A DNA stretch of 12,253 nucleotides, taken from positions 1 to 12,253 of the forward strand of contig JAUXGM010000064.1 of NCBI GenBank assembly GCA_030622125.1, given 5' to 3'. The stretch comes from a bacterium (GTDB taxonomy: Bacteria; AUK180). The notes beneath the pieces were generated by a model. The model ran no database searches, was not told where the DNA came from, and saw nothing but the letters and a program-made list of their open reading frames with translations. The translations under genes were made by a program, and so were the position numbers. Below, piece by piece: positions 5,097 to 12,230 of this stretch. The stretch's first letter is position 1. Each line of letters begins with the position of its first letter.

Positions 5097-6498
5097 AAAG
5101 TTCTTTTTTATTTAGATTGTGTTTTTTTAGTCTTAGCTCAAGTACCCGGCGATTAATTCCGAGGTGTTCAGCAAGTTTTTGATTTGATTCATTGGGATAT
5201 TTTATTAATATTCTTATCAATATTTCTTTTTCAATATCGTTGTATAATTTCGTGAAATGTTCAAAACCCTTTTCGAGTGGAATATTGGATCTTACACTGA
5301 TAAAATCAGGGTTTCTCTCATGATTTGCACCGTATTCTGAAATATCAAGTTCAATACTTTTCTCGGTAACATATTCTCCCTTTTCTAATATAACTGCTTT
5401 TTCTATAATATTTTCAAGTTCTCTAACATTTCCCGGATAATTGTAACTCATTAATTTTGTAAGTGCATTTTCAGTAAGCCCCTTCATTTTCTTTTCATTT
5501 TTTTGAGAATATTTTTTAGTAAAAAAACTTGCTAAAAGTGGAATATCTTCTTTTCTCTGTCTCAATAATGGTAGGTTGATCCTTATAACATTCAATCTAT
5601 AATAGAGATCATCTCTGAATCGTTTCTCTTGAACCTCTTTTTCTATACTTTTATTTGTGCTCGTAATAAATCTAACATCTATGGAAATGGTTATAACGCC
5701 ACCAACCCTCCGAATTTCTCGGTTTTGAATTGCCGTTAGGAGTTTTGCTTGCAATCTTGGGGACATATCCGCTATCTCATCAAGAAAGATTGTTCCACCG
5801 TTTGCTACCTCAAAAAGACCGGGTTTCAAATTTATGGCACCTGTAAATGCACCCTTCTCATATCCGAAAAGTTCAGCTTCAAGTAGATCTTCGGGTACTG
5901 CTGCACAATTTATTACTATAAACGGAGCTGATTTTCTTTTACTAACATAATGTATTGTTCTTGCTATAAGATCCTTTCCTGTTCCGGATCCTCCGGTTAT
6001 TAAAATATTTGCCGATGAATCCGATATATCCGCAATAGTGTTGAATATTTCTTTCATTTTTTTGTTTTTTCCAACCATCCCCGGAAAGGCTCTTTCAATG
6101 GCACTTGATAAATACGACTTTTCATTTCTAACGATCAGATACATATCAATTGCTTCTTTTATCATTTTATGTAGTTTCTCAAAATCAAATGGCTTTGAAA
6201 TAAAATCATAGGCACCGAGTTTAACTGCATTTACGGCTTTTTCAACCGAACCATAAGCAGTTATGATAATAACGGGAATATCAAAATCTATCCTCTTTAT
6301 CGCCTTTAGAACATCAACACCGTTTATGTCGGGCATTCTTAGATCCGTAAGTACACAATTGGGCAAAAATTTTTTGAATAATTCCAGACCATCCGTACCA
6401 TTGTTTGCGGTTCGGACATTGTATCCTTTTTTTTCAAAATTTATCCGCATTACATTGACTAAATTCTTTTCATCATCAATAATCAGAAGTTTATACAT
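5095..6498 (-). CDS. NtrC-family sigma-54-dependent response regulator
   Basis: A 467-residue three-domain activator. The receiver domain has the acidic pair in LLIIDDE, phosphoacceptor D52 (CVLTDLRMPD) and K102 (ISKPFDF), counted from the ATG at 6498. The AAA+ domain has Walker A GGSGTGKD (169-176), the sigma-54 contact loop GAFTGA (216-221), Walker B GGTIFLDEI (234-242) and the arginine region RFRDDLYYRL. A Fis-type helix-turn-helix closes the protein (NQKLAEHLGINRRVLELRLKKH). All residues needed for phosphorylation, ATP use and sigma-54 contact are present. GGAG eight bases upstream supports the ATG at 6498; a GTG at 6507 overlaps that GGAG and is unlikely. The start is two bases after the kinase stop, so both are made from one mRNA. 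Confidence 0.96.
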   Translation of the reverse strand: MYKLLIIDDEKNLVNVMRINFEKKGYNVRTANNGTDGLELFKKFLPNCVLTDLRMPDINGVDVLKAIKRIDFDIPVIIITAYGSVEKAVNAVKLGAYDFISKPFDFEKLHKMIKEAIDMYLIVRNEKSYLSSAIERAFPGMVGKNKKMKEIFNTIADISDSSANILITGGSGTGKDLIARTIHYVSKRKSAPFIVINCAAVPEDLLEAELFGYEKGAFTGAINLKPGLFEVANGGTIFLDEIADMSPRLQAKLLTAIQNREIRRVGGVITISIDVRFITSTNKSIEKEVQEKRFRDDLYYRLNVIRINLPLLRQRKEDIPLLASFFTKKYSQKNEKKMKGLTENALTKLMSYNYPGNVRELENIIEKAVILEKGEYVTEKSIELDISEYGANHERNPDFISVRSNIPLEKGFEHFTKLYNDIEKEILIRILIKYPNESNQKLAEHLGINRRVLELRLKKHNLNKKEL

Positions 6499-6500
6499 AA

Positions 6501-7886
6501 TCAACACTCCAATGTTATCTTAAAAGTTGTCCATTTTTTATTGCTTTCAACCTCTACTTTGCCTTGATGAAGGTCAATGATCTTTTTTACAATTGCAAGT
6601 CCCAGACCGAATCCTTGCGGGTCGGTAGAAAAAAACGGTTCAAAAATCCTCCCCCTCTCTTTTTTGCTGATATATTGACCATTATTTGCAATTTCTATAT
6701 TCAATTTATATTCAGTGGGCATTGAAACAGTAATATGGATACTTCCGTCTTTAATATCTCCCTTTTTTATCGCATGAGCAGCATTTTCACATATATTCGT
6801 AATAACATTTTTTAAAAGAAGGGTGTCAACTTCAAAAAATATTATTGTTTCCTTGAAGATCAATTCCAATTTAATAGAATTGCCGATCAGATTGATAAGT
6901 CCGTCCTCCATATCAAAAAAGAATTCTTTTATATCAGTGTTTACTTTATTTATATCAAACGGGTTTGAAAAATTTAACATCTTTTCTACGAGTTTGGATA
7001 ACCTTTCCGTTTCTTCAATAATACAATTTAGGAGTTCCAATTTGGATTCATCTGTCTCATAATCTTTGATGGTCGCTGATGATGCTTTTATTGTGCTTAA
7101 TGGATTTCTCAATTCATGTGCCAACATTGAACTGAATTTTCCCATTGTCAAAAATTCACTGTTTTTCTCAATTTCTTCTTTTAAAGCGATCTCGGTAGAA
7201 ATATTTTTTAAAAATAAATGATACCCCATTTTTTCCCTTTCAATATCAAGATCATAGATATTGCCTTTATATACTAATTTCTCAAAGGTTTTGTGAACTC
7301 CTCTTTTCATTGTTTCGAGCTTTTTAAATAAAGACGAAGGGAATTCGGGGAAAAGGGAACGAAATCTATTATAATTACCGTATATGGTAGCATCGTTAGA
7401 ATATATTACATCTAATTTTTTCCCTAACACAATAATTATTCCGTTAAAAACACTACTGATGTCCGATATCTTTATTCTCGGTTTAATTATTATGTAGATA
7501 AGAAATAAGAATGAATTTAAAAGCGTAAAAAGTATTAACAATACAAAGAAATTATACACCGGAAACCGGTAATAAATTTTCATAACATGGAAATTTTTGC
7601 CCAGATTACCTACATTTATTATTTTTAGATTGGAATTATAACCGTAGAACTTATTATAATTACTATCAAGAATATCATTGATCTCAATTCCTTTTACGAT
7701 GTTTATCTCTTTTAGTGTCTTTTCTGATAGTATTTTTTTTTTATATTGATTCTTGATCAGGCGAACCTCTTTGTTCAACTCTATTTTATTTAAAATTCCA
7801 ATAAGTGAAAATTCCAACAGATAAAAAAGAATAACAAAAAATATAATTTTAAGTATCTTTTCAACTTTTTTTCTATCGGTATACAT
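6501..7886 (-). CDS. Membrane sensor histidine kinase (NtrB-like)
   Basis: A 461-residue sensor kinase and the evident partner of the adjacent regulator. Two membrane helices (about residues 12-32 and 111-135) flank an extracytoplasmic sensor of about 75 residues. A PAS-like cytoplasmic segment follows (about 140-230). The HisKA motif is MLAHELRNPLSTIKAS with H257, the N box is NVITNICENAAHAI, the F box IFEPFFST and the G2 box GFGLGLAIVKKI. The G1 box, usually DxGxG, reads NNGQY: Asn replaces Asp and Tyr replaces the second Gly, a variant also met in some NtrB-like kinases. The ATG at 7886 is preceded by AGAGGT 11 bases away; an in-frame TTG at 7892 is closer to that site and would add two residues. 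The extracytoplasmic part resembles nothing I recognise. Confidence 0.93.
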   Translation of the reverse strand: MYTDRKKVEKILKIIFFVILFYLLEFSLIGILNKIELNKEVRLIKNQYKKKILSEKTLKEINIVKGIEINDILDSNYNKFYGYNSNLKIINVGNLGKNFHVMKIYYRFPVYNFFVLLILFTLLNSFLFLIYIIIKPRIKISDISSVFNGIIIVLGKKLDVIYSNDATIYGNYNRFRSLFPEFPSSLFKKLETMKRGVHKTFEKLVYKGNIYDLDIEREKMGYHLFLKNISTEIALKEEIEKNSEFLTMGKFSSMLAHELRNPLSTIKASSATIKDYETDESKLELLNCIIEETERLSKLVEKMLNFSNPFDINKVNTDIKEFFFDMEDGLINLIGNSIKLELIFKETIIFFEVDTLLLKNVITNICENAAHAIKKGDIKDGSIHITVSMPTEYKLNIEIANNGQYISKKERGRIFEPFFSTDPQGFGLGLAIVKKIIDLHQGKVEVESNKKWTTFKITLEC

Positions 7887-7909
7887 TTTCAATTATTACC
7901 TCTTATATT

Positions 7910-7938
7910 ATTATACACAATTTTATTCTTTTTTTCAA
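7910..7938 (-). promoter_or_regulatory. Promoter of the kinase-regulator operon
   Basis: On the minus strand TTGAAA (7938-7933) and a perfect TATAAT (7915-7910) are 17 bases apart. The start point should be about 7903-7904, so the AGAGGTAAT that carries the ribosome binding site would form the very 5' end of the mRNA. It is divergent from the NfeD promoter, with the two -35 boxes only seven bases apart. Confidence 0.7.
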
Positions 7939-7945
7939 AAAAGAC

Positions 7946-7974
7946 TTGATTTATTAAATAAAAAATATTATAAT
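7946..7974 (+). promoter_or_regulatory. Promoter of the nfeD-slipin operon
   Basis: TTGATT at 7946-7951 and a perfect TATAAT at 7969-7974 are separated by 17 bases. The start is expected near 7981, which leaves a leader of about 16 bases that begins with the ribosome binding site AGAGG (7982-7986). This excludes the in-frame ATG at 7973, which lies inside the -10 box. Confidence 0.8.
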
Positions 7975-7996
7975 GTTATTTAGAGGTAATTTAAAT

Positions 7997-8281
7997 ATGG
8001 AAATTTTGGGTTATATTGCATTATTATTATTAATTTTCTTTGTTGCAATTGCCGTTTATTATTCTTTTGTTGCTCACCATAACACAATTTCAACCGGAAG
8101 TGAGGGCATCGTAGGTCAAAAGGCAAGAACGATGACAAAGATAAACAAGGATGGAGGAAAGGTTTTTCTAAAAGGAGAAATCTGGGAAGCAATCTCTAAT
8201 AAAGAGATTAAAAAAGGTAAAAATGTTATTATTGTTGAATTTTTAGACGAATTAACATTAAAAGTTAAGGAGGCAAAATAA
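7997..8281 (+). CDS. Short NfeD-family membrane protein
   Basis: This 94-residue protein has one N-terminal membrane helix (about residues 4-25) and a small soluble beta domain of the NfeD OB-fold type: [14 protein letters not shown], then [15 protein letters not shown], a [10 protein letters not shown] strand and a final LTLKVKEA. Short NfeD proteins are typically coded beside slipin or stomatin genes, bind them at the membrane, and are thought to help organise membrane microdomains. No protease domain of the long NfeD form is present. I chose the ATG at 7997 because AGAGG lies at 7982-7986 and because the upstream ATG at 7973 sits in the promoter. The stop shares one base with the next start (TAATG), so the two products are coupled. 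Confidence 0.88.
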   Translation: MEILGYIALLLLIFFVAIAVYYSFVAHHNTISTGSEGIVGQKARTMTKINKDGGKVFLKGEIWEAISNKEIKKGKNVIIVEFLDELTLKVKEAK

Positions 8282-9054
8282 TGAGTGCAGGATGGATTGT
8301 TCTAATTGCTATTGTAGTTATTTTGATTTTAAATGCAATTAAGGTGTTACCGGAATATGAAAGAGCAATAGTCTTTCGTCTTGGAAGATTATTACCCGTT
8401 CCAAAGGGTCCCGGTATATTCTTAATTATACCTGTTATTGATCAGATAAGAAGGATTTCACTGAGAATAGTGGTTCTTGATGTTCCGCCACAGGATATTA
8501 TCACAAAGGATAATGTTTCCATAAGTGTTAATGCGGTGGTTTATTTCAGGGTAATGAATCCGAACAAGGCAATCGTTGAGGTGGAAAATTTCAAGTATGC
8601 TACATCTCAGCTTGCTCAAACCACTTTAAGAAGTATTCTTGGTCAGGTAGAACTTGATGAACTTCTTTCGGAGAGAGAAAAACTAAACAAATCGCTTCAG
8701 GAAATATTGGATCAGCAAACCGATCCCTGGGGTATTAAGGTTTCTCTTGTTGAGGTAAAACAGGTAGATTTACCTGATCAGATGAAAAGAGCAATGGCAT
8801 ATCAGGCGGAAGCAGAAAGGGAAAGAAGAGCAAAAATTATACATGCAAGGGGTGAATTTCAGGCAAGTGAAACCCTGAGAGATGCAGCAAAGATATTATC
8901 GGAGGATCCGAATTCTATTCAACTTCGTTATTTACAGGCATTAACGGAGATCTCTGCTGAAAAAAATTCTACTATTATTTTCCCGTTGCCGCTTGAACTT
9001 TTAAAGCCATTTTTAAGTTTATATTCTAATGAAATAAAAAATAAGGAGGAATAG
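8281..9054 (+). CDS. Slipin (stomatin/prohibitin SPFH family)
   Basis: This 257-residue membrane-anchored SPFH protein matches bacterial and archaeal slipins. An N-terminal hydrophobic segment (about residues 5-22) precedes [15 protein letters not shown]. The SPFH core has [70 protein letters not shown] and [24 protein letters not shown] coiled-coil stretch [25 protein letters not shown] follows, and the C-terminus is [10 protein letters not shown]. Slipins oligomerise in the membrane and work with NfeD partners. The start is backed by AGGAGG at 8268-8273. Order and overlap with the short NfeD gene are the standard slipin-NfeD arrangement, in NfeD-first orientation. Confidence 0.95.
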   Translation: MSAGWIVLIAIVVILILNAIKVLPEYERAIVFRLGRLLPVPKGPGIFLIIPVIDQIRRISLRIVVLDVPPQDIITKDNVSISVNAVVYFRVMNPNKAIVEVENFKYATSQLAQTTLRSILGQVELDELLSEREKLNKSLQEILDQQTDPWGIKVSLVEVKQVDLPDQMKRAMAYQAEAERERRAKIIHARGEFQASETLRDAAKILSEDPNSIQLRYLQALTEISAEKNSTIIFPLPLELLKPFLSLYSNEIKNKEE

Positions 9055-9057
9055 ATT

Positions 9058-9324
9058 ATGACAAAGAACGAACTTGCTGAAAAGCTTGCTCGCGAACTAA
9101 ACATTACTGTTGTTCAGGGCAAAGAGATTATGGGAATTATTTTAAATGAAATGAAAAGTGCATTAATTCGCGGCAACCAAATCCAATTAAGAGGATTGGG
9201 AAGTTTTATTGTCAAAGTCCGACAAGCAATGAAAAGAAAACACCCAGGTACAGGGAAGATAATAACTATTCCAAAGCAAAAAGTTGTAAGATTTATTCCA
9301 GGAAAATCAATTAAAAAATTATAA
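9058..9324 (+). CDS. HU/IHF-family DNA-binding protein
   Basis: This 88-residue histone-like protein bends and packages DNA as a dimer. The N-terminal helices (MTKNELAEKLARELNI) are followed by the beta-arm signature GLGSFIVKVRQAMKRKHPGTG, then IITIPKQKVVRFIPGKSIKKL with the conserved IPxxKVVxFxPGK pattern. Length is normal. The arm lacks the usual acidic residues and is rich in Arg and Lys (KVRQAMKRKH). AAGGAGG at 9043-9049, inside the end of the slipin gene, lies eight bases before the ATG, and only three bases separate the two genes. HU is usually monocistronic, so its place in a membrane-protein operon is unusual. The 3' end may once have overlapped the start of the following lipoprotein gene. 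Confidence 0.95.
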   Translation: MTKNELAEKLARELNITVVQGKEIMGIILNEMKSALIRGNQIQLRGLGSFIVKVRQAMKRKHPGTGKIITIPKQKVVRFIPGKSIKKL

Positions 9325-9751
9325 ACTATTTCTTGGAATTTTACTTCTTATTTTATCACTTGGATGCGGTGGGATAGAGATAAACAATAAAGGAAATTTT
9401 GAGGATAAATTACTAAGTGATATTAAAAGTGCTATCTTACTTTATAATAAGTATGATTTTGTGAATTCAATTATAATATTAGAAAAAATTCAAAGTCAGG
9501 TTCCAAATTATTTTGATGTAAAATTTTATTTGATGCTAAATTACTACAAACTCGGTTGGTGGGAATCATCGTTGAAAATAGCTGAAGAAATTATGAATAT
9601 AGCAAATGATCATACCTTTATGATTATAATTAAATGGGTAATTTGTAAAAGCAAATTAAATTTAGATATAGATAGAAAAAGTAATATTGAAATAATGAAA
9701 AATATTAGGATGAAAAATGGAGATATCTTACAAAAATTTAAACTCCCGTAG
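9323..9751 (+). CDS. Small lipoprotein with TPR-like helices; start codon missing as sequenced
   Basis: The frame is open from 9290 to the stop at 9749-9751 and codes KLFLGILLLILSLGCGG followed by about 125 helix-rich residues. The leader has a hydrophobic core and a lipobox-like SLGC, with the Cys codon at 9365-9367, so the product should be a lipidated envelope protein. Segments such as YDFVNSIIILEKIQ and FYLMLNYYKLGWWESSLKIAEEIM resemble TPR units; I do not recognise the family. No ATG, GTG or TTG lies upstream of the signal peptide in frame. One G inserted after 9322 would turn the HU end into an ATGA stop/start overlap with ATG AAA CTA in the right frame. The only ordinary start, GTG at 9461, would cut off the signal peptide. 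Hence a lost base or sequencing error is likely. The end overlaps purN by 35 bases. Confidence 0.6.
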   Translation, partial: KLFLGILLLILSLGCGGIEINNKGNFEDKLLSDIKSAILLYNKYDFVNSIIILEKIQSQVPNYFDVKFYLMLNYYKLGWWESSLKIAEEIMNIANDHTFMIIIKWVICKSKLNLDIDRKSNIEIMKNIRMKNGDILQKFKLP

Positions 9752-10331
9752 GGTCGCTGTTTTTATCTCGGGAAGAGGAAGCAATTTAAAGGCAATGCTT
9801 AACAATGAAAAAAATAGAATTCTAAATGGTGAGATCTCATTCATTTATTCAAATGAGAAAAACGCATTAGGGCTTAACTATGCAAAAAAATTCAATAAGG
9901 ATTTTGAAAGTTTTCCATATAAGAAAAAGAACGAAGGTCATCTTTTACGGATTTTAAAAGCGAAAAATATTGATATAATTGCCCTTGCAGGTTTTATGAA
10001 GATACTTTCATCTCATTTTATTGCAAAATTTAAAGGTCTGATTGTTAATATTCATCCTGCTTTACTCCCTTCCTTTCCCGGACTGAATGCTCAAAAACAA
10101 GCTTATGATTACGGCACAAAAATAAGCGGTGTAACGGTTCATTTTGTTGATAATGATCTCGATGGGGGTATTATTATTAAGCAAAGGGCAATAAATATAG
10201 AGAATTGCGGTAATGCAGATGCGGTAACGAAAAAGATATTAAGATTAGAACACAAAATATATACGGAAGCCTTAAATATATTGCTTACAAAAAAATGGCA
10301 CATAGAAGGCAGACATTTTATCTATGAATAG
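9717..10331 (+). CDS. purN: Phosphoribosylglycinamide formyltransferase
   Basis: The 204-residue enzyme transfers the formyl group of 10-formyl-tetrahydrofolate to GAR, the third step of purine synthesis. It has VFISGRGSNLKAML (the phosphate-binding loop, residues 15-28), IALAGFMKILS (88-98), NIHPALLPSFPG with catalytic N111 and H113, GVTVHFVDNDLDGG with the catalytic Asp D149, and the closing RLEHKIYTEAL. All catalytic residues are intact. AGGA at 9707-9710 lies six bases before the ATG. The gene overlaps the lipoprotein gene by 35 bases and the next gene by eight. No other purine gene is present, so it travels as a member of a mixed operon. Confidence 0.96.
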   Translation: MEISYKNLNSRRVAVFISGRGSNLKAMLNNEKNRILNGEISFIYSNEKNALGLNYAKKFNKDFESFPYKKKNEGHLLRILKAKNIDIIALAGFMKILSSHFIAKFKGLIVNIHPALLPSFPGLNAQKQAYDYGTKISGVTVHFVDNDLDGGIIIKQRAINIENCGNADAVTKKILRLEHKIYTEALNILLTKKWHIEGRHFIYE

Positions 10332-11220
10332 ATTGGAATTATCACAAAAATTTCTTACTTCGTATTTTTCAAATAAATTATTTATTGGGAATAAGATGTT
10401 TCTGCGATTAAACGGGCTTATTGGTTTTCCCAATATTGAAAAATCACTTGTTCGGGAAGAAATTCGTATTTGGCAGGTGAGAAAGATGCGTCTGATATCA
10501 CTTTTAAGTGAGTTTTTAGAAAGATTCAACCAGTTTAACTTTATTTTTTACAAAGGAATTGATATTGAAAAAAAATACCCGAATACTATTGCAAGATTTT
10601 ATTCCGACATTGATCTTCTTTGCGATAGAGCAACCTTTAAGAAATTAAGAAGGGTATTAAATGGTAACAGTGAGGAAGTGGTATATAGAAAAAGAGGGCT
10701 GGAAATTGAAGTAAAATCCAATTTTTTTTGGCATGATATGTCATCTATCTTACCCTCAAGAAGAAAAAAATATTTAAATGATTTTTATAAAAAAACCAAT
10801 AAAGGGATTTCCTCTTTTGATAATTTAATATTACTTTCAATTCACAACTTTGCGCATCAATTTGCCAGATTGGACCGTTTTTTTGATATTTATTTTCTCA
10901 TAAAAGATCAAGAACCGAATATTCGTCAAGCATTGAATTATGCCGAAGAATATAATCTTTCTCAATTTATCAGGTATAACCTTTTTTTACTAAAATATCT
11001 TGGTTTCCCGATAGATTATAATGTCATACTCAACAAATTTGAGAAATTCCTTATTTTATCTCTTTTCAATAAAAATAAAAATAGATATAAACTATTACTC
11101 ATTATGTTAAATTTAAATCCGATGTACGGGGTCGTGATCTTTTTGCAAAAAATTTTTTTTTTAGATATACCGAATACTAAAAGAATGTTGAAAAATCTTA
11201 AAAATAAGATTAAAATATAA
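10324..11220 (+). CDS. Putative nucleotidyltransferase (NTP_transf_5-like)
   Basis: This 298-residue protein resembles the uncharacterised nucleotidyltransferases of the NTP_transf_5 family. The signature region is IFYKGIDI (residues 74-81), then an Arg and the metal-binding RFYSDIDLLC (91-100) with D95 and D97, the arrangement KG...R...DID expected for a pol-beta-type fold. A third acidic position may be EIEVK further on. The rest is rich in Phe, Leu, Lys and Asn and has no clear domain; IHNFAHQFARLDRFFDIYFLI and a hydrophobic C-terminal part follow. Members often sit in polysaccharide or peptide-modification loci, but their reaction is not established. The ATG overlaps the purN end by eight bases; a weak AGAAGG lies 14 bases upstream. 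Confidence 0.72.
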   Translation: MNRLELSQKFLTSYFSNKLFIGNKMFLRLNGLIGFPNIEKSLVREEIRIWQVRKMRLISLLSEFLERFNQFNFIFYKGIDIEKKYPNTIARFYSDIDLLCDRATFKKLRRVLNGNSEEVVYRKRGLEIEVKSNFFWHDMSSILPSRRKKYLNDFYKKTNKGISSFDNLILLSIHNFAHQFARLDRFFDIYFLIKDQEPNIRQALNYAEEYNLSQFIRYNLFLLKYLGFPIDYNVILNKFEKFLILSLFNKNKNRYKLLLIMLNLNPMYGVVIFLQKIFFLDIPNTKRMLKNLKNKIKI

Positions 11221-11237
11221 TAGATAGGAGATTGTTT

Positions 11238-11738
11238 ATGAAAGAAAAAACAGGACACATTAGAGATGCAATTACTAATGAAAATGCAGATTTTTTAAGT
11301 GGTAAGAAATACAAAAACTACACTGCTTGCAAAAAATGCCACATCATTTTTATTGATGGGAAATGGCACTATAATGAGACACTTTACAATGAAGCGGTTA
11401 AAAAAAAGTTGATACAAAAAGAAATTGTTTGTCCTTCTTGCAAGCAAATAGAAAGCAACAGACCAAACGGTTATCTATATATTGCAAAAGAACACCTGAA
11501 AGGTAAATATGATGATATCAAAAATATGGTAAAAAACATTGAGACAGGGGAACTAAAACATTTCAATCCACTTGATCGACTTGTTGAAATAAAAGAAGAA
11601 AATGATCAATTTGTTTTTACCTCGACAACACCTCGATTTAGTGATATTATTGCAAAAAAAATTGGAAAAGTGCTGCACAAAAAACCGGAATTTCATTGGT
11701 CTGAGGATAATAAATTTGTAAAGATCTATATTAGATAA
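11238..11738 (+). CDS. Zinc-ribbon BCAM0308-like protein
   Basis: This 166-residue protein has two CxxC pairs, C31-KK-C34 and C65-PS-C68, which can form a zinc ribbon, and the pattern RPNGYLYI, NIETGELKHFNPLDRLVEI and FTSTTPRFSDIIAKKIGKVLHKK. This arrangement matches my memory of the BCAM0308 family, small proteins without an assigned function; the fold after the ribbon looks like an alpha-beta RNA-binding-type module, which is inference. I chose the ATG at 11238, with AGGAG at 11226-11230 seven bases upstream, rather than the TTG at 11232. It starts 18 bases after the nucleotidyltransferase stop and ends two bases before the acylphosphatase gene. Confidence 0.75.
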   Translation: MKEKTGHIRDAITNENADFLSGKKYKNYTACKKCHIIFIDGKWHYNETLYNEAVKKKLIQKEIVCPSCKQIESNRPNGYLYIAKEHLKGKYDDIKNMVKNIETGELKHFNPLDRLVEIKEENDQFVFTSTTPRFSDIIAKKIGKVLHKKPEFHWSEDNKFVKIYIR

Positions 11739-11740
11739 AA

Positions 11741-12019
11741 ATGAAAAAAAGCATTTCTATCTCAGTAAAAGGGCGGGTACAGGGAGTTGCTTTTAGATAT
11801 TATGCTGTTCATAAAGCAATTGAACTTGATCTTGTTGGCTGGGTTAGAAATCTTTCCGATGAAAATACCGTTGAGATATATGCCGAAGGTGAAGAAAAAG
11901 ATCTGATGGAAATTCTGGACTGGGCTCATCATGGACCCTCCTCTGCCTATGTTACGGATCTTAATTTTTATTGGGGAGAAGCATTCGGTAAATACTCCGG
12001 TTTCTCAGTGAAATATTAA
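11741..12019 (+). CDS. acyP: Acylphosphatase
   Basis: The 92-residue protein hydrolyses the carboxyl-phosphate bond of acyl phosphates such as acetyl phosphate. The family signature GRVQGVAFRYY contains the phosphate-binding arginine (R19), and GWVRNLSDENTVEIYAEG contains the catalytic Asn (N37). The ending KYSGFSVKY is typical, and length is normal for the family. It is the last gene of the operon and starts two bases after the previous stop, without a recognisable ribosome binding site, so it is probably translated by coupling. The window also codes butyrate kinase, whose substrate is an acyl phosphate, though the two genes are far apart and in different operons. Confidence 0.95.
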   Translation: MKKSISISVKGRVQGVAFRYYAVHKAIELDLVGWVRNLSDENTVEIYAEGEEKDLMEILDWAHHGPSSAYVTDLNFYWGEAFGKYSGFSVKY

Positions 12020-12029
12020 CTTCCTCCCA

Positions 12030-12230
12030 TCATTCAGAATCCCTTCTTCGGAGTTTACCCCGTACTTGATACGGGGTCATTCTGAGCCCCTTGTGGGTGA
12101 AGAATCTATAAAAGAAGAGGTTAGAGGCATGTGCCCAGCACCAAGCCACAGCCCCTTGTAAAGAGGCTGGATAAATTGGTGCGGGGTGAAAGGTTAGAGG
12201 TTAGTAAGAAAAGCAATATTAAACTCCGAA
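12030..12230. repeat. GC-richer intergenic repeat with nested hairpins
   Basis: No gene is present from 12020 to the window end. An inverted repeat TTCGGAGTTTA (12047-12057) / TAAACTCCGAA (12220-12230) brackets the stretch. Inside lie CCCCGTA/TACGGGG (12058-12064 with 12070-12076), TCAGAAT/ATTCTGA (12034-12040 with 12079-12085), GCACCAA/TTGGTGC (12138-12144 with 12176-12182) around a CAGCC/GGCTG stem (12149-12153 with 12165-12169), two copies of AGCCCCTTGT (12085-12094 and 12150-12159) and GGTTAGAGG at 12119-12127 and 12192-12200. Base composition is 31 of 60 G/C at 12121-12180, far above the genes. The GTCATTCTGAG...GAAGAATC pattern resembles a dispersed repeat seen in several bacteria. Whether it is mobile cannot be judged from one copy. 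Confidence 0.6.
12058..12076. repeat. Perfect 7-bp hairpin in the intergenic repeat
   Basis: CCCCGTA at 12058-12064 and TACGGGG at 12070-12076 enclose a five-base loop. It lies 39 bases after the acylphosphatase stop. There is no following T-run on the plus strand, so it may stabilise or end transcripts only weakly. Confidence 0.6.

Noticed and set aside
6499-6507. GTG at 6507 as start of the response regulator
   Set aside because: It overlaps the GGAG that serves the ATG at 6498, and the receiver domain begins normally from that ATG.
7558-7570. ACCGG-AAA-CCGGT palindrome in the kinase gene
   Set aside because: It is a short chance inverted repeat within coding sequence, with no promoter or operator context.
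7973-7996. ATG at 7973 as the NfeD start
   Set aside because: It sits inside the TATAAT box and upstream of the predicted transcription start; the ATG at 7997 has an AGAGG site.
10297-10310. GG-N10-GC with TGGCAC inside purN as a sigma-54 promoter for the nucleotidyltransferase gene
   Set aside because: The -12 part is AGGCA instead of TTGCA, and the bases code the conserved end of PurN in an overlapping operon.
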